Below, piece after piece: positions 45,236 to 53,727 of a stretch of 64,000 bases of DNA; within the stretch, counting starts at the first letter, position 1, and each line of letters begins with the position of its first letter. The notes under the pieces are model-generated. The model saw only the letters and a program-made list of their open reading frames with translations, was not told where the DNA came from and ran no database searches. Made by a program: the position numbers and the translations under genes. Origin of the DNA: CAVOJY01 sp963696405 (GTDB lineage: Bacteria; Chloroflexota; Limnocylindria; Limnocylindrales; CSP1-4); the NCBI GenBank assembly GCA_963696405.1, contig CAVOJY010000003.1, forward strand, positions 248,001 through 312,000, written 5' to 3'.

Positions 45236-45931
45236 TCAGGGTCGGCCGAAGTAGCCGGTTCGCTCCAGCTGCTGCGCGACCTCTGCGACCTCGTCGTCGG
45301 TCAGCAGGCGCGGTGTGCCCACTTCCCGCGCCCGGCAGTAGAGCTTCGACAGCCATTCGAGCGTGACCGTGCGGCGGTAGGCCTCTGCCAGGTCGGTGCC
45401 CCAGGTGATCGCCCCGTGGCTCCCGATAATGACCGCCGATCGCCCGGCGCCCGCGTCCACTACCGCCTCCGACAGGTCGGTGGTGCCGAAGAGCCGGTAG
45501 GGAGACACGCGAACCGGACCGCCGAGGATGGCGATCATGTAGTGGATGGCCGGGAGCTCGGAGGCGATCGTGCTGACGACCGTGGCGTAGAGCGAGTGCG
45601 TGTGGACCACGGCTCCCGCGTCGAACGCCCGGTAGACCGCCAGGTGCATCGGCGTCTCCGTGGAGGGCGCGAGGTCGCCTTCGACCGTCCGGCCTTCGAG
45701 ATCGACGACGCAGACGTCCTCGGCGATCATCGCTCCGTAGTCCCGGCCCATCGGGGTGATGGCCACGAGCTCGCCGTGCCTCCGGCTGACGTTGCCGGAT
45801 GTGCCGCTGACAAGGCCGTCGGTGTGCATGCGTCGCGCGATCGAGACGACCTCTTCCCGCTCCGCCAGCAGGCGGTTCATGGGGCGAACGCATTCAGGGT
45901 GGGCAGGGTTCATGGGTCGGGCAGGGTTCAT
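45236..45931 (-). CDS. Class II aldolase/adducin family protein (fuculose-phosphate-aldolase-like), likely DHAP-shunt aldolase
   Basis: The 231-residue zinc aldolase has SGTSGNVSRR, ITPMGRDYG, the catalytic Glu in STETPMHLAVYRAF, the zinc pair VVHTHSLYATVVS and a further zinc His probably in IIGSHGAITWGTDLAEAYRR. Its start overlaps the mtnA stop (ATGA), so it should act on the MtnA product. In the known DHAP shunt this enzyme cleaves 5-deoxyribulose-1-phosphate or methylthioribulose-1-phosphate to DHAP and an aldehyde. A class II MtnB dehydratase is the alternative, but the other methionine-salvage genes are not here. A 13-base direct repeat (45903-45915 and 45919-45931) duplicates the start, giving MNPARPMNPA. 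Confidence 0.82.
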   Translation of the reverse strand: MNPARPMNPAHPECVRPMNRLLAEREEVVSIARRMHTDGLVSGTSGNVSRRHGELVAITPMGRDYGAMIAEDVCVVDLEGRTVEGDLAPSTETPMHLAVYRAFDAGAVVHTHSLYATVVSTIASELPAIHYMIAILGGPVRVSPYRLFGTTDLSEAVVDAGAGRSAVIIGSHGAITWGTDLAEAYRRTVTLEWLSKLYCRAREVGTPRLLTDDEVAEVAQQLERTGYFGRP

Positions 45932-47043
45932 CGGCTGAAGTACTCCTCGAGGTGGTCCGGCCCGAACACGCCTCGTTCGGTGACGATGCCGGTGACCAGG
46001 TCTGGCGGCGTGGCATCAAAGGCGGGGTAGTAGCCGGAAGCCTTTGGCGACGCCGTCCGGGTGCCCAGGCAGGAGAGCACCTCGTCGGGCGACCGCTCTT
46101 CGATCGGCACGTCGTCGCGGCTTCGCGCGGTCGTGTCAGGGGCCACGCAGAACGCGTAGTACGGCACCGCGTACCGGGCCGCGGCGATGGCGATCCCGAG
46201 CGTGCCGATCTTGTTGATGACGTGCCCGTCCATGGTGACGCGGTCCGCGCCGGTCATGAACGTCGTGATGCGGCCCCGGTCCATCAGGGCGGCCGGCATG
46301 CCGTCGGTAACCACGGTGACGGGTATGCCCAGGTCCGCGACCGCGTCGGCGGTGAGGCGTGCGCCCTGCAGGTACGGGCGTGTCTCCGTGCAGACGACGT
46401 CGAGCTGTTTGCCCTGCCGGACGGCCTCGGCGAGGGTGTAGACGAGCCCGTTCTCCGCCCAGCAGTGGGTGAGGACGTGGTCGCCGTCCCGGAGCACGCC
46501 GGCCCCGTGGCGGCCGATCGACCGGTAGCGAGCGTGCTCTTCTGCCCAGCGCTGCTCGATCGCCGCGAGCAGCGCGCCCTCGGCCTCGCCGGTGTCCGGC
46601 ACCCCTGCGCCGGCACGCACCATGTACTCCACGGTCAGGAGGATGTCGCTGTTCGTCGGGCGGGTCGCGATGAGCCGCTGCGCTGCATGCGCGAGTGCCT
46701 CGCCGAGCGGCTCCGCCGACCGGTGGGCCGCACGAGCGGCCTGGACCATGGCATAGCCGGCGCAGAGGCCCGGCCCCAGGCTCTGGGTAACCATCGACTC
46801 GATGGCGCGTGCGACGTCCTCGTAGGTTGGGCACTCGACCCAGGCGATCTCGAACGGGTAGCGCCGACGGTCCAGGATGGAGACCACGCCGTCGTCGTAC
46901 CGGGCCACGTTGCGAAGCAGGAACGTCGGGATCTCGGGCCGCTCGGGCACCCCCGGCTGCTCGGCCGGCCCCCGCTGCCCGGGCGCAGCGCGCTGCCCGG
47001 GTATTGCCGCCGGTGATGTCGGCCGCGGGTCTTCCATGGGCAT
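45928..47043 (-). CDS. mtnA: S-methyl-5-thioribose-1-phosphate isomerase or 5-deoxyribose-1-phosphate isomerase
   Basis: The 371-residue member of the MtnA/eIF2B-like isomerase family converts (methylthio- or deoxy-)ribose-1-phosphate to the ribulose-1-phosphate. The catalytic Cys is in VLTHCWAENGLVYTL (most MtnA read THCNAG) and the Asp in FMTGADRVTMDGHVINKIGT. The tail KASGYYPAFDATPPDLVTGI is family-typical. The altered residues after the Cys may signal a different sugar-phosphate. The start is ATG at 47043 or 47037. It is divergent from mtnP (294 bases) and coupled to the downstream aldolase. Confidence 0.88.
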   Translation of the reverse strand: MPMEDPRPTSPAAIPGQRAAPGQRGPAEQPGVPERPEIPTFLLRNVARYDDGVVSILDRRRYPFEIAWVECPTYEDVARAIESMVTQSLGPGLCAGYAMVQAARAAHRSAEPLGEALAHAAQRLIATRPTNSDILLTVEYMVRAGAGVPDTGEAEGALLAAIEQRWAEEHARYRSIGRHGAGVLRDGDHVLTHCWAENGLVYTLAEAVRQGKQLDVVCTETRPYLQGARLTADAVADLGIPVTVVTDGMPAALMDRGRITTFMTGADRVTMDGHVINKIGTLGIAIAAARYAVPYYAFCVAPDTTARSRDDVPIEERSPDEVLSCLGTRTASPKASGYYPAFDATPPDLVTGIVTERGVFGPDHLEEYFSR

Positions 47044-47337
47044 GCATGTTACGGGCCCGGTGGCGACGGCCGAGCAGCGAGCAGGTGGCCGCCGCGTGCT
47101 AAGGACGCGCGCAGTCCGCCGACGCTGGATGCCCGAGATCTGCCGCCGGGGTTCCAGGACCCTGGTCTGCGCGGGACCCGTGCCTCACGAGGTCGGCGCG
47201 ACTGGCCAATTGGCCGACGCCGCAGGCTGCGGACCTCGCCACCCACGCCGAGCCCATCGCCAACCGCGCCGCGGTCGGGCTGGATGAGTCCGATAGACCC
47301 GCGACGAGGGCAGCGCCGGAGCCGTACCATCGGGGCC

Positions 47338-48306
47338 ATGAACGTGCGTGTCGAGGACGCCCGCGCCCGCGCCGCCGCGGAACGCGTGCGCCAGGGGCTT
47401 CCCGGGTTGGCCGAGGCCGAGCTCGGGGTGATCGGCGGCTCAGGCCTGTATGAGATGGAGGGACTGACCGACGTCGTCGAGATCCGTCCGAGGACCCCGT
47501 TCGGCGAGCCCTCCGATGCGATCCTCGTCGGACGTCTCGGCGGCATCCGGATCGCCTTCCTGCCACGGCATGGTCGAGGTCATCGCCTGACACCATCCGA
47601 GGTGCCATACCGTGCCAACGTGTACGCGCTCAAGCTGCTCGGAGTCGGGCGGCTGGTCGCAGTCTCCGCCTGCGGCTCGATGCGCGAGGAGATCCGGCCG
47701 CGCGACGTCGTGGTCCCGGACCAGTTCGTGGACCGGACCAAGGACCGCCCCGCCACGTTCTTCGGCGGCGGGATCGTGGCCCACGTGGCGTTCGCGGACC
47801 CCGTATGCCCGGTGCTGTCGGCACGGCTCGCCGACGAGGCAGCCCTGGTCTTCGCGGACATGGACCGCGCGGTTGCCGGGACCCCGGACGCACGTCGTGT
47901 CCACCGGGGCGGGAGCTACGTGGCCATGGAGGGGCCGCAGTTCTCGACGCGGGCCGAGTCCCACATCTACCGGGGCTGGGGCGTCAGTGTGATCGGGATG
48001 ACTGGCCTACCCGAGGCGAAGCTCGCCCGCGAGGCCGAGCTGTGCTACGGCATGCTCGCCTATGCGACCGACTACGACTGCTGGCACGAGGACGAGGAAG
48101 CGGTCACCGTGACGCAGGTGGTGGCCAACCTCTCGGCGAACGTGGCATCTGCGAAGGCCATCCTGCGCCGGCTCGCCGAGGCGCCGCTGCCCAGTTCTCG
48201 GGAAGACTGCGGATGCGGCTCCGCTCTTGCGGGGGCGATCCAGACGAGCCCGGACGCGATCGACCGCGACCGGGCTCGCGAGCTGCGCCTGCTGGTCGCC
48301 GACTGA
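47338..48306 (+). CDS. mtnP: S-methyl-5'-thioadenosine phosphorylase
   Basis: The 322-residue phosphorylase of the PNP family splits methylthioadenosine (and usually 5'-deoxyadenosine) to adenine and the ribose-1-phosphate. It has GVIGGSGLYEMEGL, FLPRHGRGHRLTPSEVPYRA, the phosphate motif VSACGSMREEIRPRDVVVPD and the substrate signature GPQFSTRAESHIYRGWGVSV, then IGMTGLPEAKLAREAELCY. A 24-residue N-terminal extension precedes the core. Together with divergent mtnA and the aldolase it completes the DHAP-shunt set apart from a kinase, which phosphorolysis makes unnecessary. Confidence 0.92.
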   Translation: MNVRVEDARARAAAERVRQGLPGLAEAELGVIGGSGLYEMEGLTDVVEIRPRTPFGEPSDAILVGRLGGIRIAFLPRHGRGHRLTPSEVPYRANVYALKLLGVGRLVAVSACGSMREEIRPRDVVVPDQFVDRTKDRPATFFGGGIVAHVAFADPVCPVLSARLADEAALVFADMDRAVAGTPDARRVHRGGSYVAMEGPQFSTRAESHIYRGWGVSVIGMTGLPEAKLAREAELCYGMLAYATDYDCWHEDEEAVTVTQVVANLSANVASAKAILRRLAEAPLPSSREDCGCGSALAGAIQTSPDAIDRDRARELRLLVAD

Positions 48307-48311
48307 CCGGG

Positions 48312-48346
48312 ACCCGACGTTCCCCTCCTGCTCGCATTCGTCGGGT
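48312..48346. terminator. Hairpin after mtnP
   Basis: ACCCGACG at 48312 is repeated inverted as CGTCGGGT at 48339, a perfect 8-bp stem beginning six bases after the mtnP stop. The loop is 19 bases and there is no T-run. It is a candidate transcription end for mtnP. Confidence 0.35.
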
Positions 48347-48483
48347 TGCGGTTCCAGCGTGTCGCCAGGTCCGATCTTCTGTACGGTGTAGGTGATGAGG
48401 CGCGCCTCGTCGTCGATCGCTTGCTGTCGATGTCGTACGATGAGCCGCTGCAAACCCACTGAAGCGAGGGACGACCGACCGCC

Positions 48484-48798
48484 GTGCGCAAACGAAAAGT
48501 GACCTACCCCGTGGCCCGCACCGCCAACAGGCCCGCCCGGCCGACCGGCGTGGAGCCCGGCTCCGCCCCCGTCCGACCGACCGTCGTCACGATCGACCAG
48601 ACCGCCCTCACGGGAGGTGGGGTCTTTGCGATCGGGGATCGCGTCCTGATTGCCGGTACCGGGCTGTACGCGGGTGAAACGGCCGTGGTCCAGACGGTGG
48701 CGAGCGGCGTGATCCCCGCTGCGGTCGTCCGCACCGAGGCTGGCCGAACGCGCCGCGTCCGCACGGTCGACCTCCGGCGCGTCACCGACGAGGGCTGA
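48484..48798 (+). CDS. Small SH3-like (KOW-type) hypothetical protein
   Basis: The 104-residue protein has a basic, disordered first third. The beta-rich domain FAIGDRVLIAGTGLYAGETA then VVQTVASGVIPAAVVRTEAG has the G-rich KOW/SH3-barrel look (GD.V.I..G.Y.G....V). A nucleic-acid or ribosome-associated role is possible but unproven. The start is GTG at 48484. Confidence 0.6.
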   Translation: MRKRKVTYPVARTANRPARPTGVEPGSAPVRPTVVTIDQTALTGGGVFAIGDRVLIAGTGLYAGETAVVQTVASGVIPAAVVRTEAGRTRRVRTVDLRRVTDEG

Positions 48799-48935
48799 GC
48801 AGCAGCCTCGCCGCGGCGCGACCCGACCGCCTGGGCTTGACTGGACGGCGCCCAGGCCCCATGGTTGTCGGGCAGTCGCCGGCGCCGAGCCACTCCCTGC
48901 TGTCTCGAAGCGCGCGACAGATCGGATCATCTCCC

Positions 48936-49220
48936 ATGGCTCGCACCCCGTTCCCGGCGCCCGAAGCGCTCATCGTCGTGAGCACCGACGGCTACTTCGA
49001 CGTCTTCCCGCCCGTTGGCCGGTCGGCCACCGAGAAGCCGGCCTATCGAGGCGTCCTCGCCGAACTCGGCCGTGACGTGACCGAAGGCGGCAGGCTCACC
49101 GTCCGTCCCGACTCCAGGAGACTCGCCGCGGCCGTGACCGCGTGGTCGGCCGCCAATGGCACGGCGGCTCTGCGGGGCGATCTCGGTCGCGGACGGGACG
49201 GCCGCCAGGGCGCCGCCTGA
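48936..49220 (+). CDS. Small hypothetical protein
   Basis: The 94-residue frame begins MARTPFPAPEALIVVSTDGY and contains ELGRDVTEGGRLTVRPDSRR then LAAAVTAWSAANG. The N-terminal two-thirds look like a folded domain; the end is Gly/Arg-rich. It is in line with the small genes on both sides. No family is recognised. Confidence 0.45.
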   Translation: MARTPFPAPEALIVVSTDGYFDVFPPVGRSATEKPAYRGVLAELGRDVTEGGRLTVRPDSRRLAAAVTAWSAANGTAALRGDLGRGRDGRQGAA

Positions 49221-49257
49221 CCGGTCACGGGCACGCCACCCACAGGAGAGCGTCAAG

Positions 49258-49614
49258 ATGAGTGGCAAACCCATCCCCGCGGAATCCCCGACGACCAAGG
49301 CCTCGACGACAAAGGCTCCGACGACCAAGGCTCCGACGACCAAGGCTCCGACGACCGCTGCGCCGACGACTCCCTCGTCGCGAACCCGCCGGTTCAAGCG
49401 GCGCGAAGTGGGCCTTGCAGGCGGTGGCAAGCTCGTCCTGGCGACCACCGGCTCGATCGACCGAATCGATGACGACGGCAAGACGGCGCAGACCTGGGCA
49501 GTTGACGACCCGGATTGGCCGCGCTGGGCGATCCACTTCGGGCTTCACGACCAGGACGCCACGATCGCGCCCACGGGTCGACGTGTCGCGGGGCAGAAGC
49601 CGCCGCGCTGGTAG
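49258..49614 (+). CDS. Hypothetical protein with N-terminal TTKAP repeats
   Basis: The 118-residue protein has a disordered Thr/Lys/Ala/Pro repeat region (residues 12-36), then a compact basic-to-acidic domain (RRFKRREVGLAGGGKLVLAT, SIDRIDDDGKTAQTWAVDDP, DWPRWAIHFGLHDQDATI). ATG at 49258 has AGGAGAG nine bases upstream. The tandem repeat can change in number between strains. Function unknown. Confidence 0.6.
   Translation: MSGKPIPAESPTTKASTTKAPTTKAPTTKAPTTAAPTTPSSRTRRFKRREVGLAGGGKLVLATTGSIDRIDDDGKTAQTWAVDDPDWPRWAIHFGLHDQDATIAPTGRRVAGQKPPRW
49291..49365 (+). repeat. 15-bp in-frame tandem repeat (five units)
   Basis: Five 15-base units (consensus ACGACCAAGGCTCCG) encode TTKAP/TTKAS/TTAAP. Units 3 and 4 are identical, units 1 and 2 differ by one or two bases, and unit 5 is diverged. 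It codes a flexible linker inside the small hypothetical protein. Confidence 0.85.
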
Positions 49615-49650
49615 GCCGAGCTGGCAGACCGCGCTCCCAGGGAGAACCAC

Positions 49651-50133
49651 GTGCGACGGACTCTCGGCATCCTCGGACTGCTCGCCGTTGCGGGCCTCTT
49701 TGTTCCGCCCCTCGCGGCTCTCGTCGCGAAGGCGCGGCTGCAGGGGCGGGCCGGCGGGCCGTTCGACGAGACTGCCGACGAGATCGACCTCGCGGTGATC
49801 TTCGACGGCGTGGAGGCAAGCAGCCGCGCGGCGTCGTTCCGGGGCGGGAGCATTCTCTGCTGGTACGGCGGCGGCAACCTCGACCTGCGGGAGGCGACGC
49901 TCGATCCGTCCGGTGGGCGCCTTCGTCTCCGCTCGATCTTCGGCGGGATGCGCGTGCTCGTACCCCCGACGTGGAGAGTCGAAGTACACTCGGTGGGGGT
50001 CTTCGGCGGGGTCGGCAACGATACGGACGCGTCGACGGCCGATCCGGCAGGTCCGGCGCTCGTGATTGACGCCATCGCGGCGTTCGGCGGCGCCATGGTC
50101 ACCAGCAGGGTCCAGGATACCGACGAGGATTGA
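49651..50133 (+). CDS. Membrane-anchored LiaF-like C-terminal domain protein
   Basis: The 160-residue protein has one N-terminal membrane helix (RTLGILGLLAVAGLFVPPLA) followed by a repetitive beta domain (VIFDGVEASSRAASFRGGSI, GNLDLREATLDPSGGRLRLR, SIFGGMRVLVPPTWRVEVHS, VGVFGGVGND). That succession of G-rich strands is the toastrack-like fold of LiaF/YvqF cell-envelope stress proteins. There is no LiaRS pair nearby. GTG at 49651 has AGGGAGA upstream. Confidence 0.7.
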   Translation: MRRTLGILGLLAVAGLFVPPLAALVAKARLQGRAGGPFDETADEIDLAVIFDGVEASSRAASFRGGSILCWYGGGNLDLREATLDPSGGRLRLRSIFGGMRVLVPPTWRVEVHSVGVFGGVGNDTDASTADPAGPALVIDAIAAFGGAMVTSRVQDTDED

Positions 50134-50170
50134 CCCGGCCGACCTTGTCCGCCGGGCGGGGAGGGTGCGA

Positions 50171-51181
50171 GTGAGAGAGCCAGCGAGCATCGTCGTCCTT
50201 GTCACGGGCGCCGCCGCCGCGAGCGTGCCGGACGCTCTGGCGGCGATGGCCGGCGATGGGGTGGACCTTCGGTTCGCCCCGGGCGAGGCGGAGCTCCGCC
50301 GGGCGCTTCCGGAGGCCGAGGTCGTCCTTGCCTGGGACAACGGCAGTCCCTCGCTCGTGGACGCCTGGCCGCTGGCGAGCCGGGTGCGCTGGGTGCAGGG
50401 CGTGGGCGCCGGCATCGACCGGCTCGTCTTCCCCGGGCTCGTCGAGTCGGACGTGGTCCTCACGAACGCCCACGGCATGTTTGACCGGACCATAGGGGAG
50501 TACGCGCTCGCGGTCATCCTCTACTTCGCAAAGGAGCTGGCGGCGACGGTCGAGCTGCAGCGGCGCCACGAGTGGCGCTACCGACCGCTTGCGCGCGTGG
50601 AGGGGACGCGGCTCGTGGTCGTGGGCGCCGGCCCGATCGGCCGGGCCATTGCGCGGATGGCGCGCTCCATGGCGATGGGTGTGACGGTCGTCGGGCGCAG
50701 CGCGCGGGACGACGACGAGTTCGGGCGGATCGAGGCCTCGGAGCACCTTCCCTCGCTGCTGAGCGACGCCGACTACGTCGTGGCTGCCCTCCCGCTGGCC
50801 CAGGGCACAAGCGGCCTCATCGGCGCCCGCGAGTTCGCGGCCATGAGACCCGGCGCGGTCTTCCTCAACCTCGGCCGCGGTCCGGTCGTGGACGAGGCGG
50901 CGCTCATCGACGCGCTCCGGGAGGGTCGGCTTGCCGGCGCCGGTCTCGACGTGTTCGAGCAGGAGCCGCTCCCGCCGGACAGCCCGCTGTGGGACATGCC
51001 GAACGTGCTCGTTTCGTCGCACATCGCGGGCGACTACCCCGGGTTCGAGGACGAGCTGGTCGGGCTCTTCGCCGAGAACCTGCGGCGGTACCGGGCAGGG
51101 AGGGCTCTGCTCAACGTGGTGGACAAGCGCCTTGGGTACGTGGTCGATCATCGGCTTGCGGATGGACCTGACAGTCGGTAG
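50171..51181 (+). CDS. D-isomer-specific 2-hydroxyacid dehydrogenase
   Basis: The 336-residue NAD(P)-dependent oxidoreductase has the Rossmann motif VVVGAGPIGRAIARMARS and NLGRGPVVDEAALIDALREG. The catalytic Arg is probably in LNLGRGPV, the Glu in DVFEQEPLPPDSPLW, and the His in VLVSSHIAGDYPGF. The substrate may be glyoxylate, hydroxypyruvate or another 2-oxoacid. GTG at 50171 lies six bases after GGGGAGGG. A longer reading upstream overlaps the LiaF-like gene and is unlikely. Confidence 0.87.
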   Translation: MREPASIVVLVTGAAAASVPDALAAMAGDGVDLRFAPGEAELRRALPEAEVVLAWDNGSPSLVDAWPLASRVRWVQGVGAGIDRLVFPGLVESDVVLTNAHGMFDRTIGEYALAVILYFAKELAATVELQRRHEWRYRPLARVEGTRLVVVGAGPIGRAIARMARSMAMGVTVVGRSARDDDEFGRIEASEHLPSLLSDADYVVAALPLAQGTSGLIGAREFAAMRPGAVFLNLGRGPVVDEAALIDALREGRLAGAGLDVFEQEPLPPDSPLWDMPNVLVSSHIAGDYPGFEDELVGLFAENLRRYRAGRALLNVVDKRLGYVVDHRLADGPDSR

Positions 51182-51225
51182 GCTTCGCGCGCCCGGCGTG
51201 GGGTCGGGATGGGAAGGAGGGCACC

Positions 51226-51954
51226 GTGTCAGAGATCGCTCAGAATCTGCTGCCGAACGAGGAGGTGCGATTCGAGTCGCATAAGCACTGGATGGCACCC
51301 GCCCGGGATTCACTGTGGGCCGCGCTCATGATCATCGGGGCCATCCTGCTCGGCTGGGTCTCGCCGAACCAGGAGGGCGGCCTGTTCGGGGCGGTCGGCC
51401 GCATCCTCGACCTCATCCGCGTGGGCCTCTTCGTCTTCGGCGTCGGCTGGATCATCTACAACGTCGTCGTGTGGCGGACTGCCCAGTTCGCCGTCACCAG
51501 CATGCGGGTCCTGCGGTACGAAGGCCTGGTCCAGCGCCGGACCTCGGAAACCCTCCTGACCAAGGTCACCGACACGCGCCTGAGCGTCCCCCTCGTGGGC
51601 AAGGCGCTCGGCTACGGTGATGTCAAGATCATGACCGGGTCCGGAGAGGCCGGCGCGGACAGCTTCAACACCATCACCAGGCCCGTCGAGTTCCGGAACG
51701 CTGCGATGGTCGAAATGACACGCGACCGGACGGTCCCGCCAGGTGCCGCGGGCGGTCACGCCGCCGGCGGGCCCTCCGCCGGTCCGGCCGCTGCCACGGC
51801 TGCGGTGGCCGCGGCGCCGGGAGCTGCCCAGGCCCCCGCCGGGACGGCCGAGCTGGCGGACACGCTTACTCGCCTCGCCGACCTCCGGGACAAGGGCGCC
51901 ATCACCCCGGAGGAGTACGAGGCCAAGAAGGCCGAGATCCTCTCGCGCATGTAG
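51226..51954 (+). CDS. Membrane protein with bacterial PH domain and C-terminal SHOCT motif
   Basis: The 242-residue protein has two membrane helices (about 25-45 and 62-82), then a bacterial PH domain (WRTAQFAVTSMRVLRYEGLV, ETLLTKVTDTRLSVPLVGKA, LGYGDVKIMTGSGEA). An Ala/Pro linker follows, then a SHOCT helix pair at the end (LADLRDKGAITPEEYEAKKA). GTG at 51226 has AAGGAGG upstream. A small two-helix membrane protein follows nine bases later, so they form an operon. Role unknown; related PH/SHOCT proteins are envelope-associated. Confidence 0.82.
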   Translation: MSEIAQNLLPNEEVRFESHKHWMAPARDSLWAALMIIGAILLGWVSPNQEGGLFGAVGRILDLIRVGLFVFGVGWIIYNVVVWRTAQFAVTSMRVLRYEGLVQRRTSETLLTKVTDTRLSVPLVGKALGYGDVKIMTGSGEAGADSFNTITRPVEFRNAAMVEMTRDRTVPPGAAGGHAAGGPSAGPAAATAAVAAAPGAAQAPAGTAELADTLTRLADLRDKGAITPEEYEAKKAEILSRM

Positions 51955-51963
51955 GAGGTAGCC

Positions 51964-52134
51964 ATGCTTGCTGTCATCGTCACCGCGATCGCCACCTGGG
52001 TGATGATCCTGATCATGGACGTGGTCCCCATCGGGAGCTGGCTCCTGGAAGGGACGCTTGCCGTGGCCATCGGTGCGCTCATCGGCCTGTCGGTGCCGTG
52101 GTACCTGGCACGGCAGCGGCGCAACCGCCGCTGA
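51964..52134 (+). CDS. Small two-helix membrane protein
   Basis: The 56-residue protein consists of two hydrophobic helices (AVIVTAIATWVMILIM and GTLAVAIGALIGLSVPWYLA) and a basic tail RQRRNRR. ATG at 51964 has GGAGG six bases upstream. It is the likely partner of the PH/SHOCT protein nine bases before it. Confidence 0.6.
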   Translation: MLAVIVTAIATWVMILIMDVVPIGSWLLEGTLAVAIGALIGLSVPWYLARQRRNRR

Positions 52135-52183
52135 CGCCTCGCCGGCCATCGGGCGATACTTGGGCCGAGCAGGAGGCGGCCCC

Positions 52184-53320
52184 GTGACGACAACGGCGAC
52201 GAAGGACGACATCCGTCGGTTTCGCACGAACCTGCAGGGCGAACTCGACGGGATCGCTGTCTACCGCGCCATGGGCGAGGCCGAGAGGAATCCGCCGCTC
52301 AAGGTGCTCTACGGCAAGCTCGCCGACAACGAGGTCAAGCACGCCGCCGTCTGGGAGCAGAAGCTCCGCGACGCGGGCGTTGACCCGTCCCGGATCACTC
52401 CATCTTGGCGCGCGCGGGTGCTCTCGTGGGCGGCAGGTCGATTCGGCGCCTCATTCGTGGCGCCGACGATGGCCGGGAACGAGCGCGCAGCCCGAACGAT
52501 GTACGACGACCAGCCTGAGGCGGGTGGCACCACGTTGCCGGGCGACGAGCGATCGCACGCCCGGCTGCTCCGCGAGCTGGCCGGCTCGGGCGGGCTCGAG
52601 GGCGGGACCCTGGCCGTGATCGAGGGACGGCACCGCTCGACCGGCGGGAACGCCCTCCGGGCGGCCGTCCTTGGCGCGAGCGACGGCGTCCTCTCGAACA
52701 CCAGCCTCATCATGGGCGTGGCCGGGGCCACCACGTCCGGCGGTCCGGTCATCATCGCCGGGCTCGCCGGGCTCATCGCCGGGTCGTTCTCCATGGCGCT
52801 CGGTGAGTGGCTCTCGGTCCAGAGCGCCCGCGAACTGTTCGCCCACCAGATCGCGGTCGAGAGCGAGGAGCTCGAGCTTGTGCCCCAGGAGGAAGAGGAA
52901 GAGCTCGCCCTGATCTACCAGTCGAAAGGCATACCCGAGGCTCGCGCGAGGGAACTGGCGCACCACATCATCGGCGGCGACCGGGTCACCGCGCTCGACA
53001 CGCTCGCGCGCGAGGAACTGGGGATTGATCCCCAGGAGCTGGGCGGGTCCGCGTACGTCGCTGCCGGCACCTCCTTCCTTCTCTTCGCCGGGGGTGCCGT
53101 GGTGCCGCTCGTCCCGTTCCTCTTCCTGACCGGACCGATGGCCATCGTGGTCTCGCTGATCGCCGCCGGGATCGCCCTCTTCGTCGTGGGTGCGGCGATC
53201 ACCATCGTGACCGGACAGAGCGCCATCAAGTCGGGGCTCCGCCAGGTGCTCTTCGGCCTCATCGCTGCCGCGATCACGTTCGCCATCGGGCGCCTGCTTG
53301 GGACCACGATCGCCGGCTGA
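52184..53320 (+). CDS. Rubrerythrin-like/VIT1 (CCC1) fusion, iron or manganese exporter
   Basis: The 378-residue protein has a ferritin-like diiron domain at residues 1-140 (ELDGIAVYRAMGEAERN, DNEVKHAAVWEQKL, DERSHARLLREL with E and ExxH ligands). A VIT1/CCC1 transporter with five helices follows (AAVLGASDGVLSNTSLIMGV, GSFSMALGEWLSVQSARELF, LAGLIAGS). This fusion, as in MbfA, senses iron and exports it from the cytoplasm. GTG at 52184 has AGGAGG eight bases upstream. No regulator is adjacent. Confidence 0.88.
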   Translation: MTTTATKDDIRRFRTNLQGELDGIAVYRAMGEAERNPPLKVLYGKLADNEVKHAAVWEQKLRDAGVDPSRITPSWRARVLSWAAGRFGASFVAPTMAGNERAARTMYDDQPEAGGTTLPGDERSHARLLRELAGSGGLEGGTLAVIEGRHRSTGGNALRAAVLGASDGVLSNTSLIMGVAGATTSGGPVIIAGLAGLIAGSFSMALGEWLSVQSARELFAHQIAVESEELELVPQEEEEELALIYQSKGIPEARARELAHHIIGGDRVTALDTLAREELGIDPQELGGSAYVAAGTSFLLFAGGAVVPLVPFLFLTGPMAIVVSLIAAGIALFVVGAAITIVTGQSAIKSGLRQVLFGLIAAAITFAIGRLLGTTIAG

Positions 53321-53449
53321 CAGGGGACCAAAGTACGGCTTGCTTGGACGCCCTCGGGTCAGCAGCATTCACCACGCAAACACGGCGGACCGCACATGTC
53401 CGCACCGTGTCCACGCAGTCAGAGCCGAAGAGCGTGAGGGTGGCGATCG

Positions 53450-53644
53450 ATGACCGCGATGGCGGTGAAGGACCTGGGACCGATGCTCACGGCCAGTGAG
53501 GTGGCGCGCCTGCTTCACCTGCATCCGAACACGGTGAAGCGGCTGGGCGACCGCGGCGAGCTTCCGTTCTACCGGGTCTGCCGCCGCGGCGACCGCCGGT
53601 TCCGGGTACAGGACGTCGAGGACTTCCTCACCAGGAACCGCTGA
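53450..53644 (+). CDS. Small excisionase/BldC-type HTH protein
   Basis: The 64-residue MerR-like winged helix reads LTASEVARLLHLHPNTVKRL, GDRGELPFYRVCRRGDRRFR and VQDVEDFL. Such proteins act as developmental regulators (BldC) or phage excisionases. It stands alone, with no recombinase next to it. The start is ATG at 53450. Confidence 0.8.
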   Translation: MTAMAVKDLGPMLTASEVARLLHLHPNTVKRLGDRGELPFYRVCRRGDRRFRVQDVEDFLTRNR

Positions 53645-53727
53645 GCGAGGGCGGGACCTGCCCCGGCCGGGAGTCGGGGCACGAGATCGAAATCAAGCGG
53701 CCGTAGCAGCACCGGCCGCGAACCTTG

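Noticed and set aside
45952..47016. Plus-strand open frame opposite mtnA
   Set aside because: It is antisense to a catalytically intact isomerase and is a shadow frame.
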